This document shows positions 36,393-45,532 of a stretch of DNA of 64,000 nt, piece by piece (position 1 is the first letter of the stretch; the number at the start of each line of letters is the position of its first letter). The stretch is taken from assembly GCA_034927345.1 (NCBI GenBank), contig JAYFQE010000007.1, positions 1-64,000 on the forward strand. Reading direction: 5' to 3'. This stretch comes from JAYFQE01 sp034927345 (GTDB taxonomy: Bacteria; Bacillota; Clostridia; Saccharofermentanales; UBA5734). The notes beneath the pieces are model-generated. The model was not told the origin of the DNA. It worked only from the letters and a program-made list of their open reading frames with translations, and did not search any database. Both the position numbers and the translations under genes were made by a program.

Positions 36393-37217
36393 CTAATACT
36401 GTTCAATGTCAATCCTTTCGGCCTGCACAATCGGCTGTGCCAAAAATGCGCCGCCGAGACGCTTGAATTGCTGGACGCTGTCACTTGTATAATAAGCATG
36501 TCCGGCCGTTCCGGCATCTTCATTCAGCAGTCCGGCTGATGCCAGGGTTTGCCAGACCTCATCGGCAACATTATTGCCGGCATTGATCAGACAAACATCA
36601 GGGCCCGCGGTCTTGGCAATCAAACCCGCCAGAAGCGGATAATGCGTACAGCCCAACACCAGGGTATCGATCTGTTGTTTTAAAAGCGGCGCCAGATATA
36701 TCTCTGCGACCTGGCGCGTTATATCGCCGGTCCACCAACCTTCTTCGGCCAGACCGACAAAAAGGGGGCAGGCCTGCTGCGCGATAAAAATATCGTCCGG
36801 CGCGTACCTTTTTATAGCCCGGATATAAACAGCGCTGTCCACCGTACCGCGCGTACCGATTACGCCGATCCGCCCGTTCCGTGTCCGGCGGACCGCCTCG
36901 CGCGCTCCCGGCGCCACAACTTCGACGACCGGAACGCCGGCTTTTTCCCGAATATCTTCATAGGCGCAGGAACTGGCCGTATTGCAGGCAATGACAATCA
37001 TTTTAACCTTTTGTTCTTGTAAAAACCGCATATTCTGCCGGGAAAACTTGACAATCGTCTCCGGCGATTTCATGCCATACGGCGCCCGCCCGGAATCGCC
37101 GAAATAAACCGTGTTTTCATGAGGCAGCCGGGACATGATCGCCTTTAAAACCGTTAAGCCGCCCAGACCGGAATCAAAAACGCCGATCGGTTTTTGCGCT
37201 TCGCCGGCCGGAATCAT
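36393..37217 (-). CDS. murI: Glutamate racemase
   Basis: 274 residues. Catalytic cysteines are in VIACNTASSCAYE and LVLGCTHYPLLAG; opening GVFDSGLGGLTVLKAI and VYFGDSGRAPYG bind substrate. Makes D-glutamate for peptidoglycan. The start ATG overlaps the stop of ddl (ATGA), so the longer upstream frame is an artefact of ddl. Both genes feed cell-wall precursor synthesis. Confidence 0.97.
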   Translation of the reverse strand: MIPAGEAQKPIGVFDSGLGGLTVLKAIMSRLPHENTVYFGDSGRAPYGMKSPETIVKFSRQNMRFLQEQKVKMIVIACNTASSCAYEDIREKAGVPVVEVVAPGAREAVRRTRNGRIGVIGTRGTVDSAVYIRAIKRYAPDDIFIAQQACPLFVGLAEEGWWTGDITRQVAEIYLAPLLKQQIDTLVLGCTHYPLLAGLIAKTAGPDVCLINAGNNVADEVWQTLASAGLLNEDAGTAGHAYYTSDSVQQFKRLGGAFLAQPIVQAERIDIEQY

Positions 37218-38314
37218 ATCAGTTCCCGCCGACTGGTCGCTTCCCGTTCCTGGATTGCCAGCCGGCAAAGGCGTTTAACCAATTGAGCCAACGGCACTCC
37301 CGACGCCGCAAAAGCCTTGGGAAACAGACTGATCGGCGTAAAGCCCGGCAGTGTGTTGATCTCGTTAATATAAACGGCGCCATTATCGCGGCTGATAAAG
37401 AAATCGACCCGGGAAAGCCCGGCGCAGCCAAGGGCTTTATAAGCCTTTAGAGCATAACGGCGAATCCTGGCCGACGTTTTATCATCCAGAGCTGCCGGAA
37501 TAATCACTTCCGCGCCGTCCGGCATAAAATACTTGGCTTCATAATCATAATATGTAACCTGTTGACTGGTTGCCACCTCGCCCAGTAAAGCCGCCTTCGG
37601 CTTGTCATTACCCATGACCGCCACTTCAATTTCACGCGCCCGGACAAATTCCTCAATCACGACATTCCGGTCATACTGGCTGACTTCCCGCAAAGCGGCA
37701 ATCAAACCGGCACGGTCGGCCGCCCGGCAGGTTCCTACCGAAGATCCGCCGTTGTTGGGTTTTAAAAAGCACGGATACCCAACCGCGGCGGCAACCTGGT
37801 CGGCAACCTTCTCCACATTGCGCTTAATATCCGCTCGGGACACGCTGGTAAACCGGCATTGGGGAATCCGGGCATGCCGGAAAACAATTTTCGCATGCAG
37901 TTTATCCATACCGGCGGCCGAAGCCAGAACGCCGCAGCCAACATAAGGGATGCCGGTCAAGGTCAATAAGCCCTGCAATGCGCCATCCTCGCAGTTAATC
38001 CCATGCACGGCCGGAAATATGCAATCCGGCACACAGCCACATAAGCTGATGATCAGATCACGCGGCGAACGGACCTGGAGGCCGGCCGGAACCGGCATAT
38101 CCGCCGCCGCCCTGGCAATCGCCTGCCACTTGTCCTCAGGAATCGCCTCATCCGGGCCCTCATAACGAAACCACTCGCCCTTCGGCGTAATGCCAACCCG
38201 AACTACCTGGAATCCGGCCTCACGCAAGCCGCCGATAATATTAAAAGCAGAGCGCAGCGAAATCAAATACTCTGTTGAAACTCCGCCAAAAAGAACCATC
38301 ACTGTCTGTGCCAT
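37214..38314 (-). CDS. ddl: D-alanine--D-alanine ligase
   Basis: 366 residues. ATP-grasp enzyme: FGGVSTEYLISLRSA at the start, CFLKPNNGGSSVGTCRA, EEFVRAREIEVAVMG, and SRVDFFISRDNGAVYINEINTLPGFTPISLFPKAF at the C-terminus. The residues of the metal site (D, E, N) are present. Makes the D-Ala-D-Ala dipeptide. Translationally coupled to murI; a promoter lies at 38346-38375. Confidence 0.96.
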   Translation of the reverse strand: MAQTVMVLFGGVSTEYLISLRSAFNIIGGLREAGFQVVRVGITPKGEWFRYEGPDEAIPEDKWQAIARAAADMPVPAGLQVRSPRDLIISLCGCVPDCIFPAVHGINCEDGALQGLLTLTGIPYVGCGVLASAAGMDKLHAKIVFRHARIPQCRFTSVSRADIKRNVEKVADQVAAAVGYPCFLKPNNGGSSVGTCRAADRAGLIAALREVSQYDRNVVIEEFVRAREIEVAVMGNDKPKAALLGEVATSQQVTYYDYEAKYFMPDGAEVIIPAALDDKTSARIRRYALKAYKALGCAGLSRVDFFISRDNGAVYINEINTLPGFTPISLFPKAFAASGVPLAQLVKRLCRLAIQEREATSRRELI

Positions 38315-38345
38315 GAAAGGCCCCCTTAAAAAAAATATCCACTTT

Positions 38346-38375
38346 AGTGTATCGCAACACCTTCAAAAAGGTCAA
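38346..38375 (-). promoter_or_regulatory. Promoter of the ddl-murI operon
   Basis: Minus strand TTGACC (38370-38375), 18-bp spacer, TACACT (38346-38351), about 35 bp before the ddl start. Confidence 0.6.
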
Positions 38376-38466
38376 GCTATCAACGCCTTTTGCCTTACAG
38401 GCTCTTGCGCCGCGTTTGCCGGCGCAAAAACAACAAGGCCGCGACGACTTAGACATGAGGCTATTC

Positions 38467-38496
38467 TTGTTGTATGATCTTATTAACCCGTAAAAT
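38467..38496 (+). promoter_or_regulatory. Candidate promoter of the phosphotransferase gene
   Basis: TTGTTG (38467-38472), 18-bp spacer, TAAAAT (38491-38496), 51 bp before the start codon. Confidence 0.5.
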
Positions 38497-38547
38497 CTGC
38501 CTGTTCCGCAGGATGAGAAAGCTGAGAATTAATCGGCAGGAGTATTC

Positions 38548-39552
38548 ATGAACGATTTAAAGCTATTCAGGCAAATCAATCAACTGTTTAAGCAACATAA
38601 CCTGGAACCGCCGGTTCATCCGCTCAAGCCGGTAACGGGCGGCCTGATGCATACGATGTATCAGGTCCGGACGGAGCACAATCATTACGCGGTCAAGGAA
38701 CTGAACTCTTCCATTATGCAAAGAAGCGGCGTTATAAGAAACATCGTCAATTCTGAACGGATCGCCCAAGCGTTTCATGGCATTGTCCCAGCGGCGGCTG
38801 CCGTCTGGTTTGACGATAATCCCTTGCTGATGCTGGAAGGGCGGTATTATCTTATCTTTGACTGGCTGGATGGAGCAGCCGTATATCCGCCGCATATAAC
38901 GCCGGATCATTGTATGCAGATGGGAACCCTGCTGGGTAAAATGCATTCGGCAGGCATTCAGGTTCCCGGCATACAAAGAGAAGCCGGCAACGCAGAGCGA
39001 TATGACTGGAATCAACACTTACTCTCGGGGCAAGCGTTGAATAAAGAATGGATCGATGAATTATCACAGATGATCCGTGATTTGGCAAGCTGGAATCAGG
39101 AAACCTGCGCCGCCTGTCATGAACTGCGCGATAATCTGGTGTTAAGTCACCGGGATATGGATCCTAAAAATGTGTTATGGGAAAATAATAGGCCTTCCAT
39201 CATCGACTGGGAAGCAGCCGGTTATGTCAATCCTTATCAAGATTTGCTGGAACGGCTGAATGATTGGTCAGATCAGGGCAACGGCCAGCCGGATCAAGTT
39301 AAATTCATCGCCTTCTATCATGCGTACACATCGATTGCCGGGAAATGCCCGGTAAACTGGGATATGGCGCTTGCCGCCGGATTCGCCGGAATGCTCGGCT
39401 GGCTGGACTATAGTTTCAAGCGGTCTTTGGGGATCGAAGCCGCTTCTTTGGAAGAAAGGGAATTAGGGACAAAGCAGGCCATGGCAACCATGAAAGCGTT
39501 AAAACGCTATGACCGGCAAAGAACCCTATTGAAAAACTGGCTGGAAGAATGA
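38548..39552 (+). CDS. APH/choline-kinase-like phosphotransferase
   Basis: 334 residues. The kinase fold is shown by VKELNSS (ATP lysine), FDWLDGAAVYP hinge, catalytic LSHRDMDPKNVLW (HxDxxxxN) and SIIDWEAAGYVNPYQDL (metal Asp). Family members phosphorylate aminoglycosides, choline, homoserine, methylthioribose or spore-coat-related substrates; nothing here picks one out. GCAGGAG precedes ATG. A single gene, divergent from ddl. Confidence 0.8.
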   Translation: MNDLKLFRQINQLFKQHNLEPPVHPLKPVTGGLMHTMYQVRTEHNHYAVKELNSSIMQRSGVIRNIVNSERIAQAFHGIVPAAAAVWFDDNPLLMLEGRYYLIFDWLDGAAVYPPHITPDHCMQMGTLLGKMHSAGIQVPGIQREAGNAERYDWNQHLLSGQALNKEWIDELSQMIRDLASWNQETCAACHELRDNLVLSHRDMDPKNVLWENNRPSIIDWEAAGYVNPYQDLLERLNDWSDQGNGQPDQVKFIAFYHAYTSIAGKCPVNWDMALAAGFAGMLGWLDYSFKRSLGIEAASLEERELGTKQAMATMKALKRYDRQRTLLKNWLEE

Positions 39553-39630
39553 CTGCAATTCGATCCGGATTCATCATGTTCCGTAAACAGGCCGTCCCCC
39601 ATCCGGGAATTAATAGAATTGATTTCGGCA

Positions 39631-39659
39631 TTGATGGTCTTCGATAACCTGCGTATGAT
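39631..39659 (+). promoter_or_regulatory. Promoter of the unknown/CD3324 pair
   Basis: TTGATG (39631-39636), 17-bp spacer, TATGAT (39654-39659), 52 bp upstream of a start codon with AAGGAGG. Confidence 0.6.
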
Positions 39660-39711
39660 AAAAGAACAAGCGAACGGCCGCGCTGCAGGACTTTTAAGGA
39701 GGAATTAGCTT

Positions 39712-40755
39712 ATGAACGCTTCCTGTGACCCATTGGTTGATTGGGCAATCCGTAAAATTAAAAAGGAATATAAAGATGATATCTGTCTCTTGATCGGACA
39801 TCAAACATTAAAACTTGAAAAAGATATGGAAGATACGGCTTTAAGTTTTTTTATCCCTGATCCGGATTCTGAAAAAGCCTTAAACCTGGCGCGAACTTTC
39901 ATGATCAACGGGATCGGCCATGATCTGTTTCCCATGTCGTGGGAACGCGTCGAGGGATTGGCCGGCCTAACCGAATACAACACTTCCTGTCTGGGCGATG
40001 GACAGATTCTCTATTATCGGAACGAAAGTGATAAAAACCGTTTTCTCGCTTTGCAGGCTAAACTGCAGGAAAATTTACACAACCGGGTATTCATGTTCAA
40101 TAAAGCTCTTGAAAAAGTTGATATGGCTATGGAGATTTTTCAAACCATGATTTTTGAAGAATCATTGGGCAAGGTCAGAAAAGCTGCCGGCTATATTGCC
40201 GATTTTTTGTCGATAGCGGTGGCGGCAGTCAATTTAACCTATTTTAAAAATGGCCAGACTTACCAAATCAGGGATTTGGCGGCGATGCAGGACCTGCCGG
40301 AAGATTTTATCGCCCTGTATAACGCCATCGTCGAGACGCAGACAAAGGAGCGCTTAAAAGAACTCTGTTATAAAATGATTCGTACGACGCGCCATTTTCT
40401 AGGTGTCAGAAAAACCGGGACAAAAGAACGCAGCCATCCGGATTTTGCGGATTTAGCCAGCTGGTATCAGGAATTATGTTATACATGGCGAAGAGTATAT
40501 CACTGGTGTGACCAAAAAGATCCTGTTAAGAGCTTTATCTGGGGTTGCAGCCTGCAATATGAGCTGGACATTGTCGTAGAGGAATTCGGTTTGGACTCTA
40601 TCGATTTTCTTGGCGCCTATTCGGCCGATGATCTGCCGGTTTACCGAAAAATGGCCGAAGCGGCTGAGAATAAAATTCTATCGATTATTGCCGAGCATGG
40701 CGTAAAATTGGATGCTTATGCTTCGATAGAAGAATTCCTGGCGAAAAATGCTTAG
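39712..40755 (+). CDS. Unknown 347-aa protein, possible nucleotidyltransferase-like fold
   Basis: AAGGAGG upstream of ATG. The N-terminal 100 residues alternate strand and helix (DDICLLIGHQTLKLEKDMED then ALSFFIPDPDSEKALNLA), recalling minimal nucleotidyltransferase domains, but the GS...DxD motif is not clear. The rest is helical (VFMFNKALEKVDMAMEIFQ and later blocks), as in HEPN or KNTase C-terminal domains. No signal or membrane segment. I do not assign a function. It is followed 27 bp later by a CD3324-family regulator. Confidence 0.6.
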   Translation: MNASCDPLVDWAIRKIKKEYKDDICLLIGHQTLKLEKDMEDTALSFFIPDPDSEKALNLARTFMINGIGHDLFPMSWERVEGLAGLTEYNTSCLGDGQILYYRNESDKNRFLALQAKLQENLHNRVFMFNKALEKVDMAMEIFQTMIFEESLGKVRKAAGYIADFLSIAVAAVNLTYFKNGQTYQIRDLAAMQDLPEDFIALYNAIVETQTKERLKELCYKMIRTTRHFLGVRKTGTKERSHPDFADLASWYQELCYTWRRVYHWCDQKDPVKSFIWGCSLQYELDIVVEEFGLDSIDFLGAYSADDLPVYRKMAEAAENKILSIIAEHGVKLDAYASIEEFLAKNA

Positions 40756-40782
40756 GCTCGCTGCAGGGATGGTGGTTATCCG

Positions 40783-41040
40783 ATGAAATATAAAAGAGCA
40801 TCTGATATCTTGCCGGATGAGCTTTTGCGTGAAGTACAAAAATATATTGCCGGTGAAGCGCTATATATCCCCAAGGATGCGGAGCGTCGAAAATGGGGTG
40901 AGAATACCGGCGCGAAGCATTTCTTTACGCAAAGGAACGCTGAAATCAGAAACAAGTTTTTTCACAAAATGACGCTGGAGAATCTGGCCGACGAATATAA
41001 CCTGTCGGTAGATACCATCAGGAAAATTGTTTACCGGTAG
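40783..41040 (+). CDS. CD3324-family (Mor-like helix-turn-helix) small protein
   Basis: 85 residues: YKRASDILPDELLREVQKYIAGEALYIPK, then RKWGENTGAKHFF and RNAEIRNKFFHKMTLENLADEYNLSVDTIRKIV. This matches the family named after Clostridioides difficile CD3324, with a C-terminal Mor-type helix-turn-helix. Presumably a DNA-binding regulator, common in Clostridia. A hairpin follows. Confidence 0.8.
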   Translation: MKYKRASDILPDELLREVQKYIAGEALYIPKDAERRKWGENTGAKHFFTQRNAEIRNKFFHKMTLENLADEYNLSVDTIRKIVYR

Positions 41041-41066
41041 CCGATTTGCCCGGACTGCGCAAAAAC

Positions 41067-41115
41067 AGCCATAAATCATTTGCGGCGCAAGTTGAGGCCT
41101 AAATGATTTATGGCT
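41067..41115. terminator. Long hairpin after the CD3324-family gene
   Basis: AGCCATAAATCATTT (41067-41081) pairs perfectly with AAATGATTTATGGCT (41101-41115), 15-bp stem. It separates convergent genes (the anti-sigma gene ends at 41153). No strong T-run outside the stem. Confidence 0.65.
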
Positions 41116-41152
41116 GATATCAGATGAATGTCAAATGCCGGCATATGCTCGG

Positions 41153-42199
41153 TCAATCGCCTTTTTTGGCATGCTCCTGATTGGCTTGCGCCTGAGAAAC
41201 GGCGTGCTCGATTTCGTTGTCATTTTCGATACCGGACTGCGTCCGGCGATCGGCTTCTTCCGATTCTTTAACCGATTCGCGGACGGCCTTTTCCGACTCC
41301 TTAATGGATTCGCGGGTCGCCTTTTCCGATGCTTTGATTGATTCGCGAGTTTCTTTTTCCGATTGCCGGACGATTTTTTCGGATTCTTTGATTGCCGATT
41401 CCGAAGGATCAATCGATTCCTGCGTCGAATCGCCGGACAGTGTTTCCTGCCCTGATTCAGAAAGTTCGGTTTCCCCGTTAGCCAACCGCCGTGCCTTCTG
41501 CAGCCGGACGACTTCTTTCATGATATCGCTGGCTTTGGTATTTAAATAATCATCGACATGCTTCGTCGGATCGAGTGCGATCAACTTTTGAATCAGGTTC
41601 AGCCGGCCTGGCGTAATGCCCAGTTTATGAGCTTCTTCGATGCGGTTCAACGCCGTGTTGTCATGATAGACAACCGCTTCCTGCTCTTCTTCTTCCAGGG
41701 CTTCCTGAGCGGCTTCTTCCGTATCTTGTTCCAGCTTGTCACGGATGATGCCGATGTCGGCCGAAGTTGTGATGGCGATTATGGAGGATCCGTCCTCAGC
41801 CAGGAAACCGGCTTCCGCAGCGGCGGTGATGATCTCATTGACAGCGGCCTTGACCGGTTTGCCAATCAGGCTCAGCTGGGTCAGGATTGCTTCGCCGTCT
41901 TCATTGAAGGCCTGAACGGCAACGACACGGTTCAAAGCGTTGACCGACAACTCGATGCTGGGGTTGATATCGACGCTGACGGCGGCTACTGTCGTATTTG
42001 AAAGTGCCAGACCCGCGACGGTTATGATACTGACCAGCATGACGACAACCAACGCCGCTGCCAGATACCGTATCCGGCTTTGTTTTCTGCCTGGTTTTTC
42101 GGCACGAACCGATACGCCGGCGACCGACAGCCGTGTTTTCTCAATCAGCGCCTGATCAGCTTGAATCGGATCAAAAGCTTTCCGGATCATCTTCCTCAT
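41153..42199 (-). CDS. RsgI-like membrane anti-sigma factor with C-terminal 11-residue repeats
   Basis: 348 residues from ATG 42199 (GGGAGG eight bases before). The N-terminal 45 residues are cytoplasmic, with one membrane helix (YLAAALVVVMLVSIITVAGLAL), then the RsgI extracellular domain AAVSVDINPSIELSVNALNR. The tail (about residues 240-330) is a highly charged helix of 11-residue repeats such as RESIKESEKAV. RsgI proteins hold a sigma factor at the membrane until an outside signal acts. The gene overlaps the ECF sigma gene by 29 nt. RsgI normally partners SigI; an ECF partner is less usual. Confidence 0.8.
   Translation of the reverse strand: MRKMIRKAFDPIQADQALIEKTRLSVAGVSVRAEKPGRKQSRIRYLAAALVVVMLVSIITVAGLALSNTTVAAVSVDINPSIELSVNALNRVVAVQAFNEDGEAILTQLSLIGKPVKAAVNEIITAAAEAGFLAEDGSSIIAITTSADIGIIRDKLEQDTEEAAQEALEEEEQEAVVYHDNTALNRIEEAHKLGITPGRLNLIQKLIALDPTKHVDDYLNTKASDIMKEVVRLQKARRLANGETELSESGQETLSGDSTQESIDPSESAIKESEKIVRQSEKETRESIKASEKATRESIKESEKAVRESVKESEEADRRTQSGIENDNEIEHAVSQAQANQEHAKKGD
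41246..41401 (-). repeat. Internal repeats encoding an 11-residue helical motif
   Basis: Degenerate 33-bp repeats inside the anti-sigma gene encode consecutive units RESIKASEKAT, RESIKESEKAV and RESVKESEEAD after a shorter related block. A hendecad period fits a straight or right-handed coiled coil, or a single charged helix, possibly contacting the cell wall. Confidence 0.7.
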
Positions 42200-42683
42200 G
42201 TTCAAATCCTCCCAGTTTCTTGTGGAGCCGTTTGCGGGCCCGATGCAGATGCGAATATATGGTATTGGTTTTTGAGCTGGTCATCCCGGCTATTTCCTGT
42301 GCTGAATAGCCTTCGTAATAAAAAAGGTAAATCGCTGTGCGTTCCTGCGGCGGCAATTGGTTAACGGCTTCGAGGATCTCATGGCTGTCTTCGGGAACTT
42401 GCGCCATGATATCTTCGTCCAGAGCGCCAACTTGCCGATGCCAAAAGGCGCCGGCCAGATCCTTGCAGCGGTTGATGGCGGTGCGCAGCAGCCAGGCTTT
42501 TTCATGCTCATCACACTGGAAAGGTTCCTGCCGTTGAAGATAGCTCAGAAAAACATCCTGGAATACATCTTCAACATCCTCCCGCCGTTTCAGATAGAGG
42601 AAGCAGATTCGCCGGATCGTATGCGCATATCGATCCAGTGCCGCCTCAATATCCAACGGCTTTTTCACTTGCGGTTCAGTCAT
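42171..42683 (-). CDS. ECF-type RNA polymerase sigma factor
   Basis: 170 residues. Region 2 (YAHTIRRICFLYLKRREDVEDVFQDVFLSYL) and region 4 (QLPPQERTAIYLFYYEGYSAQEIAGMTSSKTNTIYSHLHRAR) are clear and no regions 1 or 3 are present. GAGAGG precedes the ATG. The overlap with the RsgI-like gene shows a sigma/anti-sigma pair; autoregulation from the upstream region (42684-42760) is likely but I see no certain -35/-10 pair. Confidence 0.92.
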   Translation of the reverse strand: MTEPQVKKPLDIEAALDRYAHTIRRICFLYLKRREDVEDVFQDVFLSYLQRQEPFQCDEHEKAWLLRTAINRCKDLAGAFWHRQVGALDEDIMAQVPEDSHEILEAVNQLPPQERTAIYLFYYEGYSAQEIAGMTSSKTNTIYSHLHRARKRLHKKLGGFEHEEDDPESF

Positions 42684-42917
42684 GCATTTACCTCTCTAAT
42701 CATAAATACGATCGACTCACGCCGATCCTTGCGTTTTTTTTACGGTTTAATCGCAATTCGCCATTATATCTGATCTTTAAAAGTTTTATCCAAATTTATT
42801 GTCTATTTTCCACAAATCGACCGCGACATCGCCGCTTTACAGAAAGAACCGGCTGCCCGATAATGATAGGATATAGGCCAATTCTATCAAATGTCACTGA
42901 CCTGTGGGAGGCGCAAC

Positions 42918-43994
42918 ATGATCGACCCCGACACAAAAGAATCACCATCTTCCGGCGGGCCGGACTCCCCGAAAGGTCCTTTATCATTTGCCATCGATGA
43001 TATTGCCGCCGGCGAAAGCCTGATCCGCGCTATCCTGAACCAATATCCGCAGATAAGAAGTTCTGTGATTTACAAAGCTTTGCGCCGCAAGGATATCCGG
43101 CTGAACGGACGCCGGCTGCACGCCGATTGCTCCGTTGCTGCCGGCGATCAGGTGATGGTTTATCTGCCGGTTAAGACCGGCGGCACTATCAGCGCCGGCC
43201 ACAGTGCGGCCGAAACACCGGATCGGCGGGTCCAACCGGCCCGGTCGCAGCCTTCTTACCGAATCGTTTATCAGGACAGCCAGATTCTGGTGGTCTGTAA
43301 GGATCCGGGTATTTCTGTAGAACCGGGTCAAGATCCGGCCGATCGTGAACCAACGCTGATTGACAGGCTGCATAGCGATCTCGGCAATCCGGCCATTCAA
43401 TTGTGCCATCGGCTGGACCGGCAAACCGGCGGCCTGATGCTGGCGGCTGTTTATCCCGCCGCCGGGCAGGCTATACGTCAGCTTATGCAGGAAAAAATGA
43501 TCGTCAAACGCTACCGCTGCCTGGTTCGCGGCGTCCCGGACACGGGACAGCCGGTTCGCTGTCAGGACGGAACCATGATGCAGGAGCTTACAGCCTGGCT
43601 GGAAAAAGATGCCGGGCACAGCGATGTCTATATCCACGACGACAAAGAACCGGGCGATCTGCCGATTATAACCCGTTATCGCGTCATCCATGTTTTTCCC
43701 GGCACGGGACCTGACCAGGAGGCGGTTTCCGAACTGGAAGTCGAACTGGTCACCGGCCGCACACATCAGATCCGGGCTCATCTGGCTCATCTGGGGCATC
43801 CGATCCTGGGCGACGGCAAATACGGCCGCAACAGCTATAACCGGTTTTTCCGGGGAACCGGCGGACCTTTGCGGCGGCAGCAGCTCTGGGCGGTTTCCTT
43901 ATCGTTTGCCGCAGACTGCCCTGCGCCTTTGACTTCCTTTTCCGGCCGCGTCTTCCGCATTGAACCGCATTATGACTGGAACGCCGGCGAATAA
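42918..43994 (+). CDS. RluA-family pseudouridine synthase
   Basis: 358 residues from ATG 42918 (GGGAGG upstream; an earlier ATG at 42891 has no site). An N-terminal S4-type domain (IRSSVIYKALRRKDIRLNGRRL) precedes the catalytic domain with CHRLDRQTGGLMLAA (catalytic Asp) and ELVTGRTHQIRAHLAHLGHPILGDGKYG. It isomerises uridines in 23S rRNA or tRNA; the target site is not predictable. An insert of about 30 residues separates the domains. Confidence 0.93.
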   Translation: MIDPDTKESPSSGGPDSPKGPLSFAIDDIAAGESLIRAILNQYPQIRSSVIYKALRRKDIRLNGRRLHADCSVAAGDQVMVYLPVKTGGTISAGHSAAETPDRRVQPARSQPSYRIVYQDSQILVVCKDPGISVEPGQDPADREPTLIDRLHSDLGNPAIQLCHRLDRQTGGLMLAAVYPAAGQAIRQLMQEKMIVKRYRCLVRGVPDTGQPVRCQDGTMMQELTAWLEKDAGHSDVYIHDDKEPGDLPIITRYRVIHVFPGTGPDQEAVSELEVELVTGRTHQIRAHLAHLGHPILGDGKYGRNSYNRFFRGTGGPLRRQQLWAVSLSFAADCPAPLTSFSGRVFRIEPHYDWNAGE

Positions 43995-44007
43995 CCGAAA
44001 AGCAAAA

Positions 44008-44029
44008 CCCGGCGGAATACTCCGCCGGG
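44008..44029 (-). terminator. Terminator of the proS transcript
   Basis: CCCGGCGGA (44008-44016) and TCCGCCGGG (44021-44029) form a 9-bp GC stem with loop ATAC. Read on the minus strand it is followed by TTTTGCTTTTC, so it mainly ends proS; it may also stop the convergent RluA gene. Confidence 0.8.
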
Positions 44030-44068
44030 CCTGATATAAATCATCGATCCAGACCGTCAACAGGCCGC

Positions 44069-45505
44069 TTAATACGCTTTGCCCCAGACGACGCGTTTAT
44101 CCGCCGGTTTACCGCAGCAAACGCAGGTATCGGTCAAAGGGGTCTGATCAAAGGGCAGACAACGCGATGACGCGCCGGTCTCGTCTTTAATTTTTTGCTC
44201 GCAGGCCGGGTCGCCGCACCACATGGCTTCGACAAAACCAGGCTTTCCGGCAACCAGCCCGACCAGCTCAGGCCAGGACAAAGCCTGGTAGGTCCGGCTG
44301 TCGCGGCTCTGCAGGGCACGTTCGTACAAATGATCATGGATCTGATCGAGCAGAGTTTGCAGCGACTGTTCAAGCTGATCCAGCGGCAGAACGGTTTTCT
44401 CGCCGGTATCGCGGCGCACAGCAACGCACTGGTTATGCTCCAGATCACGGGGGCCGATTTCCAGACGCAGGGGAACGCCTTTCATTTCATACTCGGCGAA
44501 TTTCCAGCCGGGCATCTTGTCGGACTGATCCAATTTGACCCGGAATGTTTTTGCCAGCTGGTCGCGGATTGCGGAAGCCTTCTCGAGGACGCCGGGCTTG
44601 TGCGCCGCGATCGGAATAATAGCCACCTGCAGCGGAGCGATGCGGGGCGGCAGCACCAACCCGTTGTCATCGCCGTGAACCATGATAATCGCGCCGATCG
44701 AACGGGTAGAAAAGCCCCAGGAAGTCTGATGAACATATTGCAGTTGGTTATTGCGGTCCGCGTATTGTATCCCAAAGGCACGGGCAAAACCATCGCCGAA
44801 ATAATGGCTGGTCGCAGACTGCAAAGCCTTGCCGTCATGCATCATGGCTTCAACGGTATAGGTACTGACGGCGCCGGCAAATTTCTCCTTATCCGTCTTC
44901 TGGCCTTTAACTACCGGGATTGCCAGGTAGTCGCGGTAAAAATCGGCATAAACATTGAGCATGCGCTCAGTTTCCTCTTTTGCCTCTTCGGCGGTGGCAT
45001 GGACCGTATGACCTTCCTGCCAGTAAAATTCGGTCGATCTTAGGAAAGGGCGGGTGGTTTTTTCCCAGCGGACGACCGAAACCCATTGATTGTACAGTTT
45101 TGGCAGATCACGCCAGGAATGAACGATATGGGCATAATGATCACAGAACAAGGTTTCCGAAGTCGGCCGGACGCAGAGACGCTCCGTCAGGGTCTCATTG
45201 CCGCCCTGCGTAACCCAGGCCACCTCCGGGGCGAAGCCCTCGACATGGTCTTTTTCCTTCTGCAGCAGGCTCTCCGGAATAAACATCGGCATTGCCACAT
45301 TTTCATGCCCGGTTTCCTTAAACAGCCGGTCCAGGTTATGCTGGATATTCTCCCAGATCGCATAACCGTACGGCCGCAGGATCATACAGCCTTTTACGGC
45401 CGAATAATCGATCAACTCGGCTTTGAGAACCACATCGGTATACCATTGGGTAAAATCCTGGTCCATCGAAGTAATCGCTTCTACTAATTTGTTTTTGTCA
45501 GCCAT
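44069..45505 (-). CDS. proS: Prolyl-tRNA synthetase, archaeal/eukaryotic-like (type 3)
   Basis: 478 residues from ATG 45505 with GGGAGG; the longer upstream frame runs through the T-box. Class II motifs: RPYGYAIWENIQ (motif 1), RPTSETLFCDHYAHIVHSWRDLPKLYNQW (motif 2 region) and SRSIGAII-type motif 3 area. The C-terminal zinc domain (CGDPACEQKIK and CVCCGKPADKRVVWGKAY) and the missing editing insertion mark the archaeal-like form found in some Firmicutes. Controlled by a T-box leader. Confidence 0.96.
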   Translation of the reverse strand: MADKNKLVEAITSMDQDFTQWYTDVVLKAELIDYSAVKGCMILRPYGYAIWENIQHNLDRLFKETGHENVAMPMFIPESLLQKEKDHVEGFAPEVAWVTQGGNETLTERLCVRPTSETLFCDHYAHIVHSWRDLPKLYNQWVSVVRWEKTTRPFLRSTEFYWQEGHTVHATAEEAKEETERMLNVYADFYRDYLAIPVVKGQKTDKEKFAGAVSTYTVEAMMHDGKALQSATSHYFGDGFARAFGIQYADRNNQLQYVHQTSWGFSTRSIGAIIMVHGDDNGLVLPPRIAPLQVAIIPIAAHKPGVLEKASAIRDQLAKTFRVKLDQSDKMPGWKFAEYEMKGVPLRLEIGPRDLEHNQCVAVRRDTGEKTVLPLDQLEQSLQTLLDQIHDHLYERALQSRDSRTYQALSWPELVGLVAGKPGFVEAMWCGDPACEQKIKDETGASSRCLPFDQTPLTDTCVCCGKPADKRVVWGKAY

Positions 45506-45532
45506 AATAAATCCTCCCTTGTCAAATAAAAA

